Assembly: GCA_030490835.1 (NCBI GenBank)
Contig: CM059975.1
Span: 7,529,579-7,593,578 of the forward strand
Source: Annona cherimola
Lineage: Eukaryota > Streptophyta > Magnoliopsida > Magnoliales > Annonaceae
Direction of reading: 5' to 3'
DNA length: 64,000 bases
The notes under the pieces were generated by a model. The model saw only the letters and a program-made list of their open reading frames with translations. It searched no databases and had not been told where the DNA came from. Both the position numbers and the translations under genes were made by a program. The first letter of the stretch is position 1, and each line of letters starts with the position of its first letter. Of this stretch, positions 1 through 10,660 are shown piece by piece.

Positions 1-69
1 TTTTTTCTTATTATTGTTATGTTAAATAGAACTTTGTTTTTTGTTATGTTCGTTATTTTATTTTAAAAT

Positions 70-1446
70 TACTACAAAAACTATTTTTGGCAATAAGTCT
101 CATGAATGCTGTTGCCGTGGGTGCTGCCAATTTTGTTGCCTAATTAAGTACAGCATTGCGACAACATCCATTACACATTTTGTTGCCAAAAGAATTTTTC
201 TTAGCAGACCTTATTTGGTAATAGGGTTTCCCTTTAAAAAAAATTTACCTTATGCCGTCCTTTATCCTCTTATGTTTGCTCATTATTGCTTTATTCCAGT
301 TTGTTACTTCTATTCTTTTTATCAGACATTTGTTCATTTTATTTTCAAGTATTACTTTATCTACCTTATAATTTCTTCTTTTCCGTAGCATTTGTCACAG
401 CAAGAAATATAATTTTTTGTTGCAAAAAATGTGTTGTTATGGATGTTATTTTGTTACAAGCTTTTTTGCATTTGCTCGCATGAAAGGAAATTAAATATTT
501 TGTGGCTTATATGCCTTTGGAAGGGAAATCATTCTTTTATCTACATAGCTCATCCATAAGGAGGAAAACTCTCCCAACGATTGTCTTTTCATTAGGTCGA
601 AATTGAAACCTTATTTAAGGAGAACTGAGCTCCTTACCGCTCAAATTTACGGGCATTGGTTAGCAATGTGGATGACTATTTCATCAAATGGTATAGATTA
701 CTGCAGTCTCGAAATTGAAACCTTAATGAGGACGGAGCTCCTTACCACCCGAATCCATAGGCATTGGTTAGCAACAAAAACTCTTAGTAGTCATTATGTG
801 CAACAGTAGTTCATTGTGTACATTGCAATAGTGAATATACATTTTTTGTTACTAATAATGATCGTTGGTTGCAAATAATGGGTGGCTGAAATTAAATTGA
901 GTTTTTTTTAGTATACTTCTACTTCATCTCTTTCAGAGCTGTTAGAATTAGTACTCAACTTTATTTTGATTAACTATCTTAATTTTAGCTTGTGTCGGAG
1001 GTGTCCGTCCAAGATCTTTAAATGAAATATCTTTTTTCTCTATTTCCGCATATTTATATGAATCCTTCCGGCTTGAATCCTTTATCTTAAAAAAATAATA
1101 ATAAAAAATATGTTGAACAGCCAAACGTTGTTGGGGCCGATCTGGTGCTCATGATCACTCATTAATTGTATAGCTAGAATTACTTAGTACCTTCTAAGTG
1201 AAAATATTTGGAAACGCATCCCAAAAATAATGTTTAATACGGTTCGCTAAAAAAAATGTTTAATAAAATTATTGAAATTTAGTTACAAATAATACTATAT
1301 TTTTTTGTTCTAATAGTGATAAATCTATGAATACAGTTAATAGAGCAATTGATTACATTTGTTATCAAATGATTTGGCTGAAAAAAGGTAACCATCGGTA
1401 ATAAATTATGTTAAACTGTTGCTAAAAGCCAACTTTCTTGTTGTTA
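70..1446. mobile_element. decayed CACTA-like element (candidate)
   Basis: The left edge reads ACTACAAAAACTATTTTTGG near 71-90 and the right edge, reverse-complemented, reads AACAACAAGAAAGTTGGC near 1446. Both resemble the CACTACAAGAAAA terminus of plant CACTA (En/Spm) elements, and the interior has many short TTGTTGC/TTGCTA words like CACTA subterminal repeats. There is no transposase ORF and the outermost C is not preserved at either end, so this is at best a non-autonomous, decayed copy. It contains a 111-bp imperfect direct repeat (about 599-780). Class assignment is inference. Confidence 0.35.
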
Positions 1447-1706
1447 GCAAACAAATTTGTAAATTATTTAGAGGCTACTCTTCCTCGGAGTCCTTTCTAA
1501 AGGTAATGCAAATTAAATGGCCAATCAGCCAAGAAAATGGTAGTTACGGTGAATAGATTTTGGTGATTATCTAATTAATATAACCCTGTCCAATCGAAAT
1601 CATCTATGATTCAAATGACAGAGAACGGATAATCATTGTAGGTCCTACATGATTGACGTGTGTGCACCTATATATGGATATAAGTACATCCTTCTCTTCT
1701 TCGAGA

Positions 1707-1828
1707 AGTGATCCTGTTAGTTCGGATTAAGTAAATGTCTTACTTAGCTCATCTCAAAGTTGTTGTAAATAGGTTTTTTAAGGTGGGCTAAGTGGGACAT
1801 TTACTTTGCCCGAGCTAACAGGATCACT
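1707..1828. mobile_element. 122-bp MITE with AGTGATCCTGTTAG termini
   Basis: A perfect 14-bp TIR (AGTGATCCTGTTAG at 1707-1720, its complement at 1815-1828) closes a 122-bp unit, and similarity continues inward (TTAAGTAAATGTC on the left against GACATTTACTTTG on the right). A longer relative with the same kind of ends lies at 11454-11842, and single-ended fragments lie at about 6910-6955 and 27610-27650. No clear target-site duplication was seen. It looks like a deletion derivative of the 11454 element. Confidence 0.7.
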
Positions 1829-2094
1829 CTTGATCTCAAGATCCACTTGAGCAGAGTACTAGAGAATCTGATAATTAGAGTAAGTTACTAATATAAATTC
1901 ATGGGCTATCAATTGAAGGACCCTTGTGTGAATTCCCTCAGGGTCATGGGTAATATTCTTGCAATAAATAATCCAATGAAGGGGTGAGCAGCGAAACAGA
2001 TTTGAATTCTATAATAGATTTATTGAATTTGACTTGCAATTTCTGCTATAATCTTATTTTTTTGGAGTTGCGATAATCTTATTTTAAGTACAGT

Positions 2095-2600
2095 AAATTA
2101 TACATATACTCACATATTGTCAAAAATTTCAAATATACTCACATTTTTTCTTAAAATTTCACTTAAACCCCACTGTTAAGGATCGGTTAAAATGGTTGTT
2201 GGTTCCTTCGTAAAATAATAAATATGCCCAAGCCTGTAAAATAATAAATATATCCATGTCTTAATATAGTTTGAGATTGAGATTGATTGGCTCAAAGTTA
2301 AAATTTATATTTAAGTAATATATAACTTTGTAGCCATAAAAGTACTAAAAATTTGTTTGAATGTGAGTTTTCAACTATAGAACCATAATTAAGGATAAGC
2401 ATTTTCATCATTTCATAGAAAGTTAACAATCCCTTTATCGGATTCATAATGACATCGGTCATTAATGGATTCGTAACGACCTAGGTATAAGTGGAATTTT
2501 AGATAAAATATCCAAATATGTTTGAAATTTTTTAAAATTCATGATTATAAGTAGAATTTGAGGTAAAATTCGTTAGTATGTATGGAAATTGCCCTTTTCA
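2095..2600. mobile_element. about 500-bp TIR repeat, family C
   Basis: A palindromic non-coding unit that starts with ATACATATACTCACATA and ends with related inverted sequence (GTATGTATGGAAATTGCCC). Its interior words (AATATGCCCAAGCC, GGCTCAAAGTTAAA, AGAAAGTTAACAA) recur in the copy inside the PIG-M intron at about 23554-24001, which ties the two together. Similar units lie near 42680-43165 and 51345-51795. Mutator-like MITE is possible, but no duplicated target site was seen. Confidence 0.5.
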
Positions 2601-3101
2601 TTATTATTATCTTTATTTATTTTAAGTTGAATTCCAACTTGCAAGTACATTCCACCGGTCATCCATTTAAAAAAAAAACTTCACTCAATATAGTGAGGTT
2701 ATTTATTATGGATCACTCAACACTCCTGATTAGGTTATGAAATAAGTATGAGCGGAGATGTCTTGGATATAAAAATCAATCCGTCATACTTAGTAAAATT
2801 GGTTAGGTGAATCATTAAATTTCTTCATGCGAACGAGGTCAGTACGTTATCATTAATCCAGTGAATATTCCAAATAATTCTAGCAAAAACTTTTTTTATC
2901 ACAATTAATTTGTTTGCGCATGTGTATTTGAAGTATCTACACGTATAGAAATCTATTAATATTACATAGTAAAATATTTATCTACACTAGTTTTATTCCA
3001 ATACTGGAAAAATGAATAGATTGTGATGGAAGATTGACGGGGATTATATATTCAACCTTTTTTATTGGTACATATACTTTTTTACATGGCATCTAAATTT
3101 T

Positions 3102-3289
3102 ATATTACGATCAAGCTTTTTAACAATTCTTACAATATTAAGAGGAAGATAACAAGCTTTCAAATATCAATAAAGGAAATTACAGGCTACCAAATATTAC
3201 AATCAAGCTTTTTAACAATTCTTACAATATTAAGAGGAAGATAACAAGCTTTCAAATATCAAAAAAGGAAATTACAGGCTACCAAATAT
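3102..3289. repeat. 92-bp direct duplication, two copies
   Basis: A unit including ATCAAGCTTTTTAACAATTC occurs at 3102-3193 and again at 3194-3286, with period 92 and only a few differences. There is no coding potential. It looks like a recent tandem duplication. Confidence 0.85.
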
Positions 3290-3764
3290 CAATGTGAAAT
3301 CAAAGCTCCCAAACAGCAAAGGAGACAAAGATTCCATTCCTAGATTCAACATTGGAACGTAAGCCAAGAGGAGCACCACCTCTGGCCGCCTGCGCTCGCC
3401 ACAAATTGTTATATTCGCCTTATTTTATTGTTACATTTGTGAGCTGCACATTTATAACTCAGTCATTTAAAAGTATATATTTTTAATTTTTATAAGCTCA
3501 ATGGATCGTCCACATGATACCATGTAGAATGGAAGACAAAACTCTCCACCTAGATTTGATAATGGGACGATTGAGACATTTGCATAGATTGAGGCAAGTG
3601 GTGACATAAGGAGTGTTTTAAATTATACGAAATACTTAATGAAACTTTTATCTTAATTGACAATGTAATGATATGTATTTAAAATACGAAAAGTTGCATT
3701 GACAATTTAAAAAAATATCTTTAAAATTGAAAAGGCTATCTTAGAAGTGAAGATATAAATTTCG

Positions 3765-4050
3765 GTTATGTTTGGAGAGTGATAAAACTTTTGATGAAAA
3801 GTTTTTTGTGTAGAGTTTTTGAAATAAAAGATAAAAATATAATATGGTTGGGCTAATGATGAGAAGTAAAGAAAATAAAATTAAAATAGATAGGTTAAAT
3901 GTATGAAAAGTTATGTAGAAATAATTGAAAAGTAAGATAATTATATGAGAATAAGTGAAAAATAATTAAATGTAGGTCAAATGTGAATAGTAAAATATTT
4001 TAAATTAAAAATTTTTAATTTGAAATGTTTTTAGTGTAAACAAAAATTCC
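3765..4050 (+). mobile_element. MITE, family B
   Basis: An AT-rich unit of about 290 bp that begins GTTATGTTTGGAGAGTGAT. Family phrases are AAAATAGATAGGTTA, TGAAAAGTAAGATAATTAT and ATTTTAAATTAAAAATTTTT. A reverse-oriented copy is at 4785-5058 and others are at 8843-9085, 10250-10640, 31775-31990, 35476-35690, 56388-56690 and 58515-58760. The GTTTGG-type ends suggest a PIF/Harbinger or hAT derivative; termini are worn. Confidence 0.55.
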
Positions 4051-4084
4051 TTTCATTTATGACTTTGTATCCTTTTTTATAGAC

Positions 4085-4435
4085 TTTGTATCCTGGACCT
4101 TAGTTGCACGCGCCCATGCTGCATGCTCCCGGACGCATATATCTATTTTTTTATTTTTTTTGAAAATTTTTTCATAAACTTGTTAGCTCAAGTGTATTTA
4201 ACATATGTATCAATTTTTACCATTTTTGGAGATTTTTAGATATTTATTTTTTATTTTTGAAAATCAGTCAAAAATAAAAAATAAATATCTAAAATACTCC
4301 AAAAATGGTAAAAATTTATATACAGATTAAATGCACTTGGACTAACAAGTTTATGAAAAAATTTCAAAAAAAAATAAATATATGCGCCCGCATGCTGCAC
4401 TGAGCATAAGATCAGAATCCTTGTATCCTGGGTGA
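4085..4435. mobile_element. foldback MITE, family A
   Basis: Long inverted arms share the family A interior: TGTATTTAACATATGTATCA on the left and its complement on the right, around TTTTTACCATTTTTGGAG. The outer ends carry CATGCTGCATGC and GCATGCTGCAC. The word TTGTATCCTGG occurs on both flanks (about 4086 and 4421), either a target duplication or part of the ends. No coding sequence. Confidence 0.6.
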
Positions 4436-4784
4436 ACAAAATCGTTGCTTTTGATTGACTCGGTTGATATGCAAGTGAGATTGGGAAAAAAATATAAACT
4501 TCAGTCAGTCAGTCAATCCCTGTCTTGTAGCTTTTCCGGTGGATTAGCTCAATTTTCGATGCTGGGAAAAGGAAACGAATGGACCTGAATATTCAACAAT
4601 CAATGTCCCATCACCCCTTCACGCCAAACAGCAATCAGGCATATTTTTCACTGGTATCCACCCCTTCCCTTTACACAACCGCTCTTACCGTATGTGCATT
4701 TGCCATTTGGTGTTGCATTGTAAAGCTATGATGCAAATACGAAACAATTATTTGTCACGGAAGGTTTGTTTGTCAATTTACAAA

Positions 4785-5058
4785 AGATGTCGAGTTAAAA
4801 CTTTTCGTTCTAAAATTTTTCACTCTCCATAATTACTCTTTTTTAAATTATTTTTTACACATCTTTCTATACAATAATTCTACTTTTCATTCATTTCTAC
4901 ATAACTACCAATACAACTAACTTATTTATTTTAAATTTATTATCTTTCCTCATCATCATTACCCCTACAATATCACATCATTTTCTACTAATTTGACAAT
5001 TTTTACATCAAAAAATTTTCATCAAAAGTTTTATAACTTCCCAAACACACTCTAAAGT
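4785..5058 (-). mobile_element. MITE, family B, reverse copy
   Basis: This is the reverse complement of the 3765-4050 unit: it ends CATCAAAAGTTTTATAACTT then CCCAAACACA, matching the start of the forward copy. Interior words (ACTAACTTATTTATTTTAA, TACCAATACAACT) are family markers. The 3765 and 4785 copies flank the family A element at 4085. Confidence 0.55.
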
Positions 5059-5404
5059 TAATCTGACTCTTTTACAGCTTGCCAAGAAAATTACTTTTGC
5101 ATTCATCTTAATAATGTCATCGTCACTTCACTTTCATTGAATTGCATGCAGAAAAGACAAAAATGTAAAAGTTGTAGGAATCGTAGGATTTCCTAGATGG
5201 TGAAAAATAAAATATTTTAAAAAATATGTGATTGATACAAAATAATAAAAGTTAAAATGAAATAAATAAGATAGTTGGAGTATAGTAGGAAAGAGAAATG
5301 ATTGCAATATTAGGGTAAATGAGTAAAAATATGATTATTGATTAATAAATTAATAAGCTTAAGAATTAGTGTTCACGTTGCTTTTCCATGTCATATTTCC
5401 TATG

Positions 5405-5650
5405 TAAATTATCAAACAACACCTTACGGTGGCAAATGTGGAATGGGACGGGATAACATGGAGTGCACGTTTATCAACAAATAATTTTTTCTTACAGCAA
5501 TGCCATTTTTTCAATTTTATTACACTATTTATTTCAATACCCTTATTATCTTATTTTATAGATATCATTTTCAAAACATTTTCTTTTTTTTTTCTCCCAC
5601 CTTATCCCATTATCCCACCAAAATTTATCATACCAGAGATCCCTTTAATC
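5405..5650 (-). mobile_element. Tourist-like MITE fragment
   Basis: Shares the CACATTTTTCAAAATATT-type interior and the ATCCCACCAAAATTT-type end with the units at 8382-8640 and 9418-9671. The termini are eroded. Confidence 0.4.
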
Positions 5651-5679
5651 CATTGCTTGGAACCTCTTTTGGATACTCT

Positions 5680-6282
5680 TTGAGTGTGTTTGTAAATCAT
5701 AAAAATTTATTAATTTAAAATTTTTTATAATTATTCTATTTTTAATCATTGTTATATCTTCATATACAATTATCTATTTTAATTCATTTTTCCACAATTA
5801 CATATGCAATTGCTGTATTCGTTTTCATTTTATTCTCTCCACCCCTTATTATTGGATCCCGATCCTGTGCACCCGGATGCATTAACTTATTTTTTATTTT
5901 TTAAATTTTTTTATGTACAACTATTAATCTAGGTGTATTTAACATGTGAATCAATTTTTACTATTTTTAGAGTATTTTAGATATTTATTTTTTATTTTTA
6001 AAAATTAACGGCGTTTTAGTAATTTTAAATTACCTAAAATGCCACTGATTTTCAAAAATAAATAATAAATATCTAAAATACTCCAAAAATGGTAAAATTA
6101 ATACACATGTTAAATACACTTAAATGAACAGTTGCATAAAAAAATTAAAAAAAATTAAAAAATGAGTCAAAAAGGGTTAAATGCACCCGGATGCATAGGA
6201 TGGGGATCCTTTATCGTTAAACATTATATCTTATTATTTTATCCCAATTCAAAAGGTTCACACCAAACACACCTAAGCTCAG
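5680..6282. mobile_element. family B MITE split by family A MITE (nested insertion)
   Basis: Family B sequence at about 5680-5850 (TGTTTGTAAATCATAAAAA onward) resumes at about 6217-6282 (TTATCGTTAAACATTATATC, then CACCAAACACACC). Between them, 5853-6216 is a family A foldback with well-kept ends: GGATCCCGATCCTGTGCACC on the left and, complemented, GGATCCCCATCCTATGCATC on the right. A TA dinucleotide abuts both ends if the element is read as starting TTGGATCCC, compatible with a TA target duplication. The order shows family A inserted after family B. Confidence 0.6.
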
Positions 6283-6284
6283 TA

Positions 6285-6875
6285 TTTTTTGTATCATTGA
6301 GATAGCATTATAGTATATTTATGTATGTGGAATACAATACGAAGGGAATTAGTATAGAATTTGTCTCTGCTTTTTCTTTTCTTATCAAAACAATACAAGA
6401 GATCCAAATATAATTAATAAAAATCCAAAATATAATATTATTAATTTTTTATATATCCGTTTGCATAAGATATCAAGTGGACGGTGCAGATGAGAGCGAA
6501 TCAGACAATGAGCTGATTGGTCCAATGCGGACAAAATGGTGGGAAAGATTTCCTCCGAATTCGTGCTTTAAATAATGACCGTTGATTTGACATGATTTGA
6601 CGTATCGTAGCCCGGTGCAGGTATGTAATCGTGCATGACCACGTGTAGAGCAGGCCGCTTTGTCGACTGACTTTTGCACGTCCACTTAACTTCTCCGAGA
6701 GTGTGAGTGACAGAGTGAACGCACGGCCAGATCGTGAGGTGGGACCCACCGCCAGGAATTGGTAAAATCCAACCCGTCCATCGGCTTGCCTGGGGACAGG
6801 AGGTTCTTCGTTCGGAAAACCACACTTCCGTTGCTAGGTGATGCTCGGAACGTGTAACAGTAAAAAATTACGGGA
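6285..6875. other. intergenic; GC-richer patch, no gene seen
   Basis: About 6475-6860 is markedly GC-richer than its surroundings and contains words common in plant promoters, for example ACCGTTGATTTGAC, CCACGTG and GGGACCCACC. Open frames on the minus strand here are short, overlap each other and resemble nothing recognised. It may be a relic promoter or the end of a larger element. Confidence 0.4.
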
Positions 6876-6960
6876 CGCAGTGGAAGTAAACAAATATATA
6901 TATATATATAGCCCGGGCTAAGTGGGCTATTTATTTAGCCCGGGCTAATAGAATCACTTC

Positions 6961-7045
6961 TCATATATGGGATTTATTCCAGTGCATGCGATTGCACCGT
7001 GCAGTCCATGCACTGTGAGGCCCACCTGATCATAAATGGATAGTA
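6961..7045 (-). mobile_element. fragment of TA-nested MITE (family M)
   Basis: Carries CAGTGCATGCGATTGCACCG followed by GCAGTCCATGCACTGTGAGG, the reverse complement of the right end of the copy at 7483-7832. It is adjacent to a stray end of the 1707-type MITE (AGCCCGGGCTAA, about 6910-6955). The block 6905-7045 lies between two 26-bp direct repeats, ACGCAGTGGAAGTAAACAAA and following bases at 6875-6900 and 7046-7071. Confidence 0.6.
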
Positions 7046-7076
7046 ACGCGGTGGAAGTAAACAAATATATATATAG

Positions 7077-7478
7077 AGGGTTGTTCCGGTGCAGCGTCAC
7101 TGCACCGGAACAGCGGTGCAGTGGCCCCAAAATGGTGCCCACATGATCATGAAATCATGATCTACTCCACCCATTGTATTTAGAATAATGTATTCTATTA
7201 CCATACCAATTTTCATCCCAATCAGATACTTTAAAGTTGATACTTTAAAGTTGTTATTTACATCAAACTATTTTATTACGTTGGATTTATACCATTTTCA
7301 GATGGGGGTCATATACATATCTGATTGGGATGAAAATTAGTATGGTAATAGAATACATAATTCTAAATACAATGGGTGGAGTAGATCATGATTTCATGAT
7401 CATGTGGGGCCCATTTCAGCGATGCTGCACCGAAAATTCCGGTGCAGCATGCTGCACCAGAATATATTCTCTATATAT
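7077..7478. mobile_element. palindromic MITE in a TA microsatellite (family M)
   Basis: Flanked on both sides by TA runs (ATATATATA at about 7065-7074, TATATATATA at about 7471-7481). The ends carry GGTGCAGCG/CTGCACC words. The body is a hairpin: 7141-7225 is complementary to 7321-7405 over 85 bp with about two mismatches, around a loop of about 95 nt. Insertion inside TA repeats is the behaviour described for Micron elements in rice. No ORF of note. Confidence 0.8.
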
Positions 7479-7482
7479 ATAT

Positions 7483-7832
7483 AGACCTGATCCTATGCAG
7501 ACTGCACCGTACTATAAAATGGACCCCACACATATTAGATTATAATGAAACTTTATACACTCATTTATCCATATATAAATCATACTTTAAACGGTTTATT
7601 TGTTGAAAAAAACACTTTAAACTTGATATTTACATTAAACTATTTTATTACGTTGATTTTGCACCATTTTAAGATGGGGACTGCACACGTGTTGGATTTG
7701 GATGAAAATTAATATGCTAATAAAGTGAATAATTCTAAATACAATGGGTAGGGTGGATTTTCCATTTATAATCAGGTGGGGCCCACAGTGCATGGACTGC
7801 ACGGTGCAGTCGCATGCACCGGATTATTTTTC
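7483..7832 (+). mobile_element. TA-nested MITE, family M
   Basis: Shares with its neighbours TTTATTACGTTGATTTTG, GATGAAAATTAATATGCTAA and ATTCTAAATACAATGGGTAG. It ends with ACTGCACGGTGCAGTCGCAT. TA repeats bound it at about 7471 and 7834-7850. Confidence 0.75.
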
Positions 7833-7851
7833 ATATATATATATATATATA

Positions 7852-8213
7852 AGAGCTGTTGTTGCTGTGTAGCGTCACTGCACAATAATAGTGGACAGTT
7901 GCTCAAAAAAGGGCTCTATATATATTAAAATATAATGAAACTTTATATAATTATTTATACATATAGAAATCATACCTAAGATGGTTTAGATATTGAAAAT
8001 TCACTTTAATGTTGTTATTTACATCAAACTATTTTATTATGTTGAATTTATACTATTTTCATATAGGACCTATATACATATCTGATTGGGATGAAAATTT
8101 GTATAATAATAGAATACATTATTCTAAATATAATGAGTGAAGTAGATTATAATTTTATGATCATGTGGAGCCCATTTCAGCGATGTTGCATCTGAATATA
8201 TTCCTATATATAT
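7852..8213 (+). mobile_element. TA-nested MITE, family M
   Basis: Third consecutive copy. It has ACATCAAACTATTTTATTA, ATATCTGATTGGGATGAAA and GATCATGTGGAGCCCATTT, and TA runs on both flanks. It has diverged more from the 7077 copy than that copy's own two arms have from each other. Confidence 0.75.
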
Positions 8214-8381
8214 TAAGAACGGTGTGATAAAGCTAGAGTAAATAGGAATATAAATATATGAAAAATAATTGGAATATAAAGATAAAAGTAAAAGAATATA
8301 ATTATTATTTGATAGACAATTGCTTTCGATCTATGAATTATTGTAAATAGTCACTCCCAAACATCTTTAGCTCTTTAAAGG

Positions 8382-8642
8382 GAGCGTTTGGGAAACAATT
8401 AAAGTGGGAACGGATAAGGAAATGTGGGAAACGGCGTGTGTACAGACGGGATACACATTCCAACATTATTTTTTTCAAATTTACCCCTACTTTATAATTA
8501 TTTTTATTTTTAGCTACCTCCATCAAATCTATTTATTCCAATTCTATCCTTATCAATCACACATTTTTCAAAATATTTTATTTTTTGCTTCCCACCTATA
8601 CCACAATCCCACAAAATTTTACATTTCCAATTGTCCCTTTTG
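8382..8642. mobile_element. Tourist-like MITE
   Basis: Starts GGGAGCGTTTGGGAAACA and ends CATTTCCAATTGTCCC, an imperfect TIR like that of the 9418 copy. Interior words ATTCCAATTCTATCC and ATCAATCACACATTTTTCAA are shared with it. The target duplication is not clear. Confidence 0.55.
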
Positions 8643-8842
8643 TCTTTGTGAATTATTCAAACAATATTTTCGATAAGAGTTCACACTAGACATGGAAAAG
8701 TAAAAATAGAAATTTTGATAATGATGTAAGAATAATATTAAGATTAAAATTTTACCAAAAAATAATTAAGATTAAAATAAATCAAATAGTTATAAAATAT
8801 ATAAACAATGTTAAATATATATAAGTAATGATAGAAACAAGT

Positions 8843-9085
8843 TAAGGATATATTTGGGAAGTGATAAAAAAATTTAGTGTAAAAGTTTTTGAAATAAGAG
8901 AAAATGACGTGATATAGTAGGGTTAATGATGTATAATAAAAAATAAAGTTAAAATAGATAAGTTAGTTGTATTAGTAATTGTGTATAAATAATAAAAAAT
9001 CAGGATAGTTGTATAAAAATAATTTAAAATAGGCATTATAGAGAATGAAAAGTCTTAGTTTGGAAAATCTTAGCTTTAAACAAAT
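8843..9085 (+). mobile_element. MITE, family B
   Basis: Starts TATATTTGGGAAGTGATAAA and contains AAAATAGATAAGTTAGTTGT, the family B signature. Confidence 0.5.
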
Positions 9086-9417
9086 AGCTCTCAAATAATG
9101 AGAATGTTAAATCACATCAAAAGACTTTTAATTTCTAAATTTTTTTTATTTTTGGTTCCTATCTTGAAGGGAGAGAAAAATCGAGAAAGTGAAAATAAAA
9201 ACTGAAAACTTAATGATTCAGAGTACAATCAGAAATAATGAGAAGAATGATGAACGTACGGCAGTTGTACAAAAATATACAAAAAATGATTAAAAGCAGA
9301 TGTAACAACAGAAAAAGAAATTCAATGGGACAGCTAAGGTATTAAACTTGATTTTTTACGTTTTGGTCTCTCTAATTTTGTTAGTTTACTTTTTAACTTT
9401 TAAGTTAGGGAACGTTT

Positions 9418-9671
9418 GGTAACATGTTACTATGGGAATCATGGTTTTTCCATGGTATTTGGTTTCCCAATATCAAACATTACTCTATCAATCACACTAT
9501 TTTTTCTATTTTTACTCCTACATTCCAATCATTTTTCCTACTAACTACATACAACAAACCGATTTATTCCAACTATATTCTCTGTCATTTCCTATCAATC
9601 ACACATTTCTCAAAATATTCTTTTTTTTATTTCCCACAATTCCACAATTTTACACATTACCAAACGTCCCC
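9418..9671. mobile_element. PIF/Harbinger (Tourist-like) MITE with TTA duplication
   Basis: The TIR reads GGGAACGTTTGGTAA on the left and, complemented, GGGGACGTTTGGTAA on the right, with TTA at 9415-9417 and again at 9672-9674. A 3-bp TTA/TAA target and a GTTTGG-bearing TIR are the standard pattern of Tourist-like elements. Length is 254 bp and it is non-coding. Confidence 0.8.
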
Positions 9672-9674
9672 TTA

Positions 9675-10660
9675 TACGTATTTACTTTTTAAATCTTATA
9701 AGTTTGCCTTCCTCGAATTTTAAACCCCTAACCCCATACTTCTAGACTGTCAATATACCTAACTAACATATATTATTTTTAAATGAAAATCTAAGATATT
9801 CTTTTGACATAGTTGAGTAATGAGTCAACAAGACTCGCAAATAGTACAATTTTTATTGGGCACTTATTGCATCAATCATTTCATCAATCGACTCGTATAT
9901 GCGAATAAGAATGATTTTTTATTATCTATTTAGAGACAATATAATTTTTGTTGCGGCCAAATTGTGTTATCTCATTTCATAAATTGACTCTTTTTAAATA
10001 CAATATTATTATTGAAAACTTTTACAGCAACTACTGACAAATTTTCTGTTCGTTTGGTAGCTTGCATTAATGACAAAGAAGGGGCAAACTTATGGAGTTT
10101 AAAAATAAATTTACAAAATTTATAAATTTTAAAAAGTAAATATTCAAAGTTAGAAAGATCAAAATGCACAAAATCTTATCAAATCCTATCAAAATACGAA
10201 GAGGAAAGAATGTGAATTTTTTTTTATCTTACCCAACACACCCATACCCTTAAGGCTTATTTGGTAACATTTTTTTTTTACAACTTTCAATATGGTTTCA
10301 TATTATAAGTATTTAACTAACATTTTTCTATTATTACTTCTACGTTATGACTATTTTTTTACTTCCGTAAAAACTATTACTTTATAATCATATTATATCC
10401 TTCTTTTAACTTAAAAAAATTTATTTTCAAGTTCTGTCAATTTTGAGTGTTACGAAAAAATGATAAAATTTTTGGATAAAAAATTTCTAAAATAAAAGAA
10501 AATATTGTGATATAATAGGATAACAATGAAAAGTAAAAAAAAAAAAAGAATAAAATAGATAAGTTAGTTAAATGAACATATATATATATATAATTGAAAA
10601 GCAAAATAATTATATAAAAATTAAAAAATCATATAGCTAAAAGAGCATTGTAAACGGACT
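9675..10660. other. intergenic, AT-rich; family B repeat at about 10250-10640
   Basis: 9675-10245 shows no gene and no clear repeat boundary. 10250-10640 has family B phrases (TATTTGGTAACA, AAAATAGATAAGTTAGTTAA, a short TA run) but worn ends. Confidence 0.4.
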
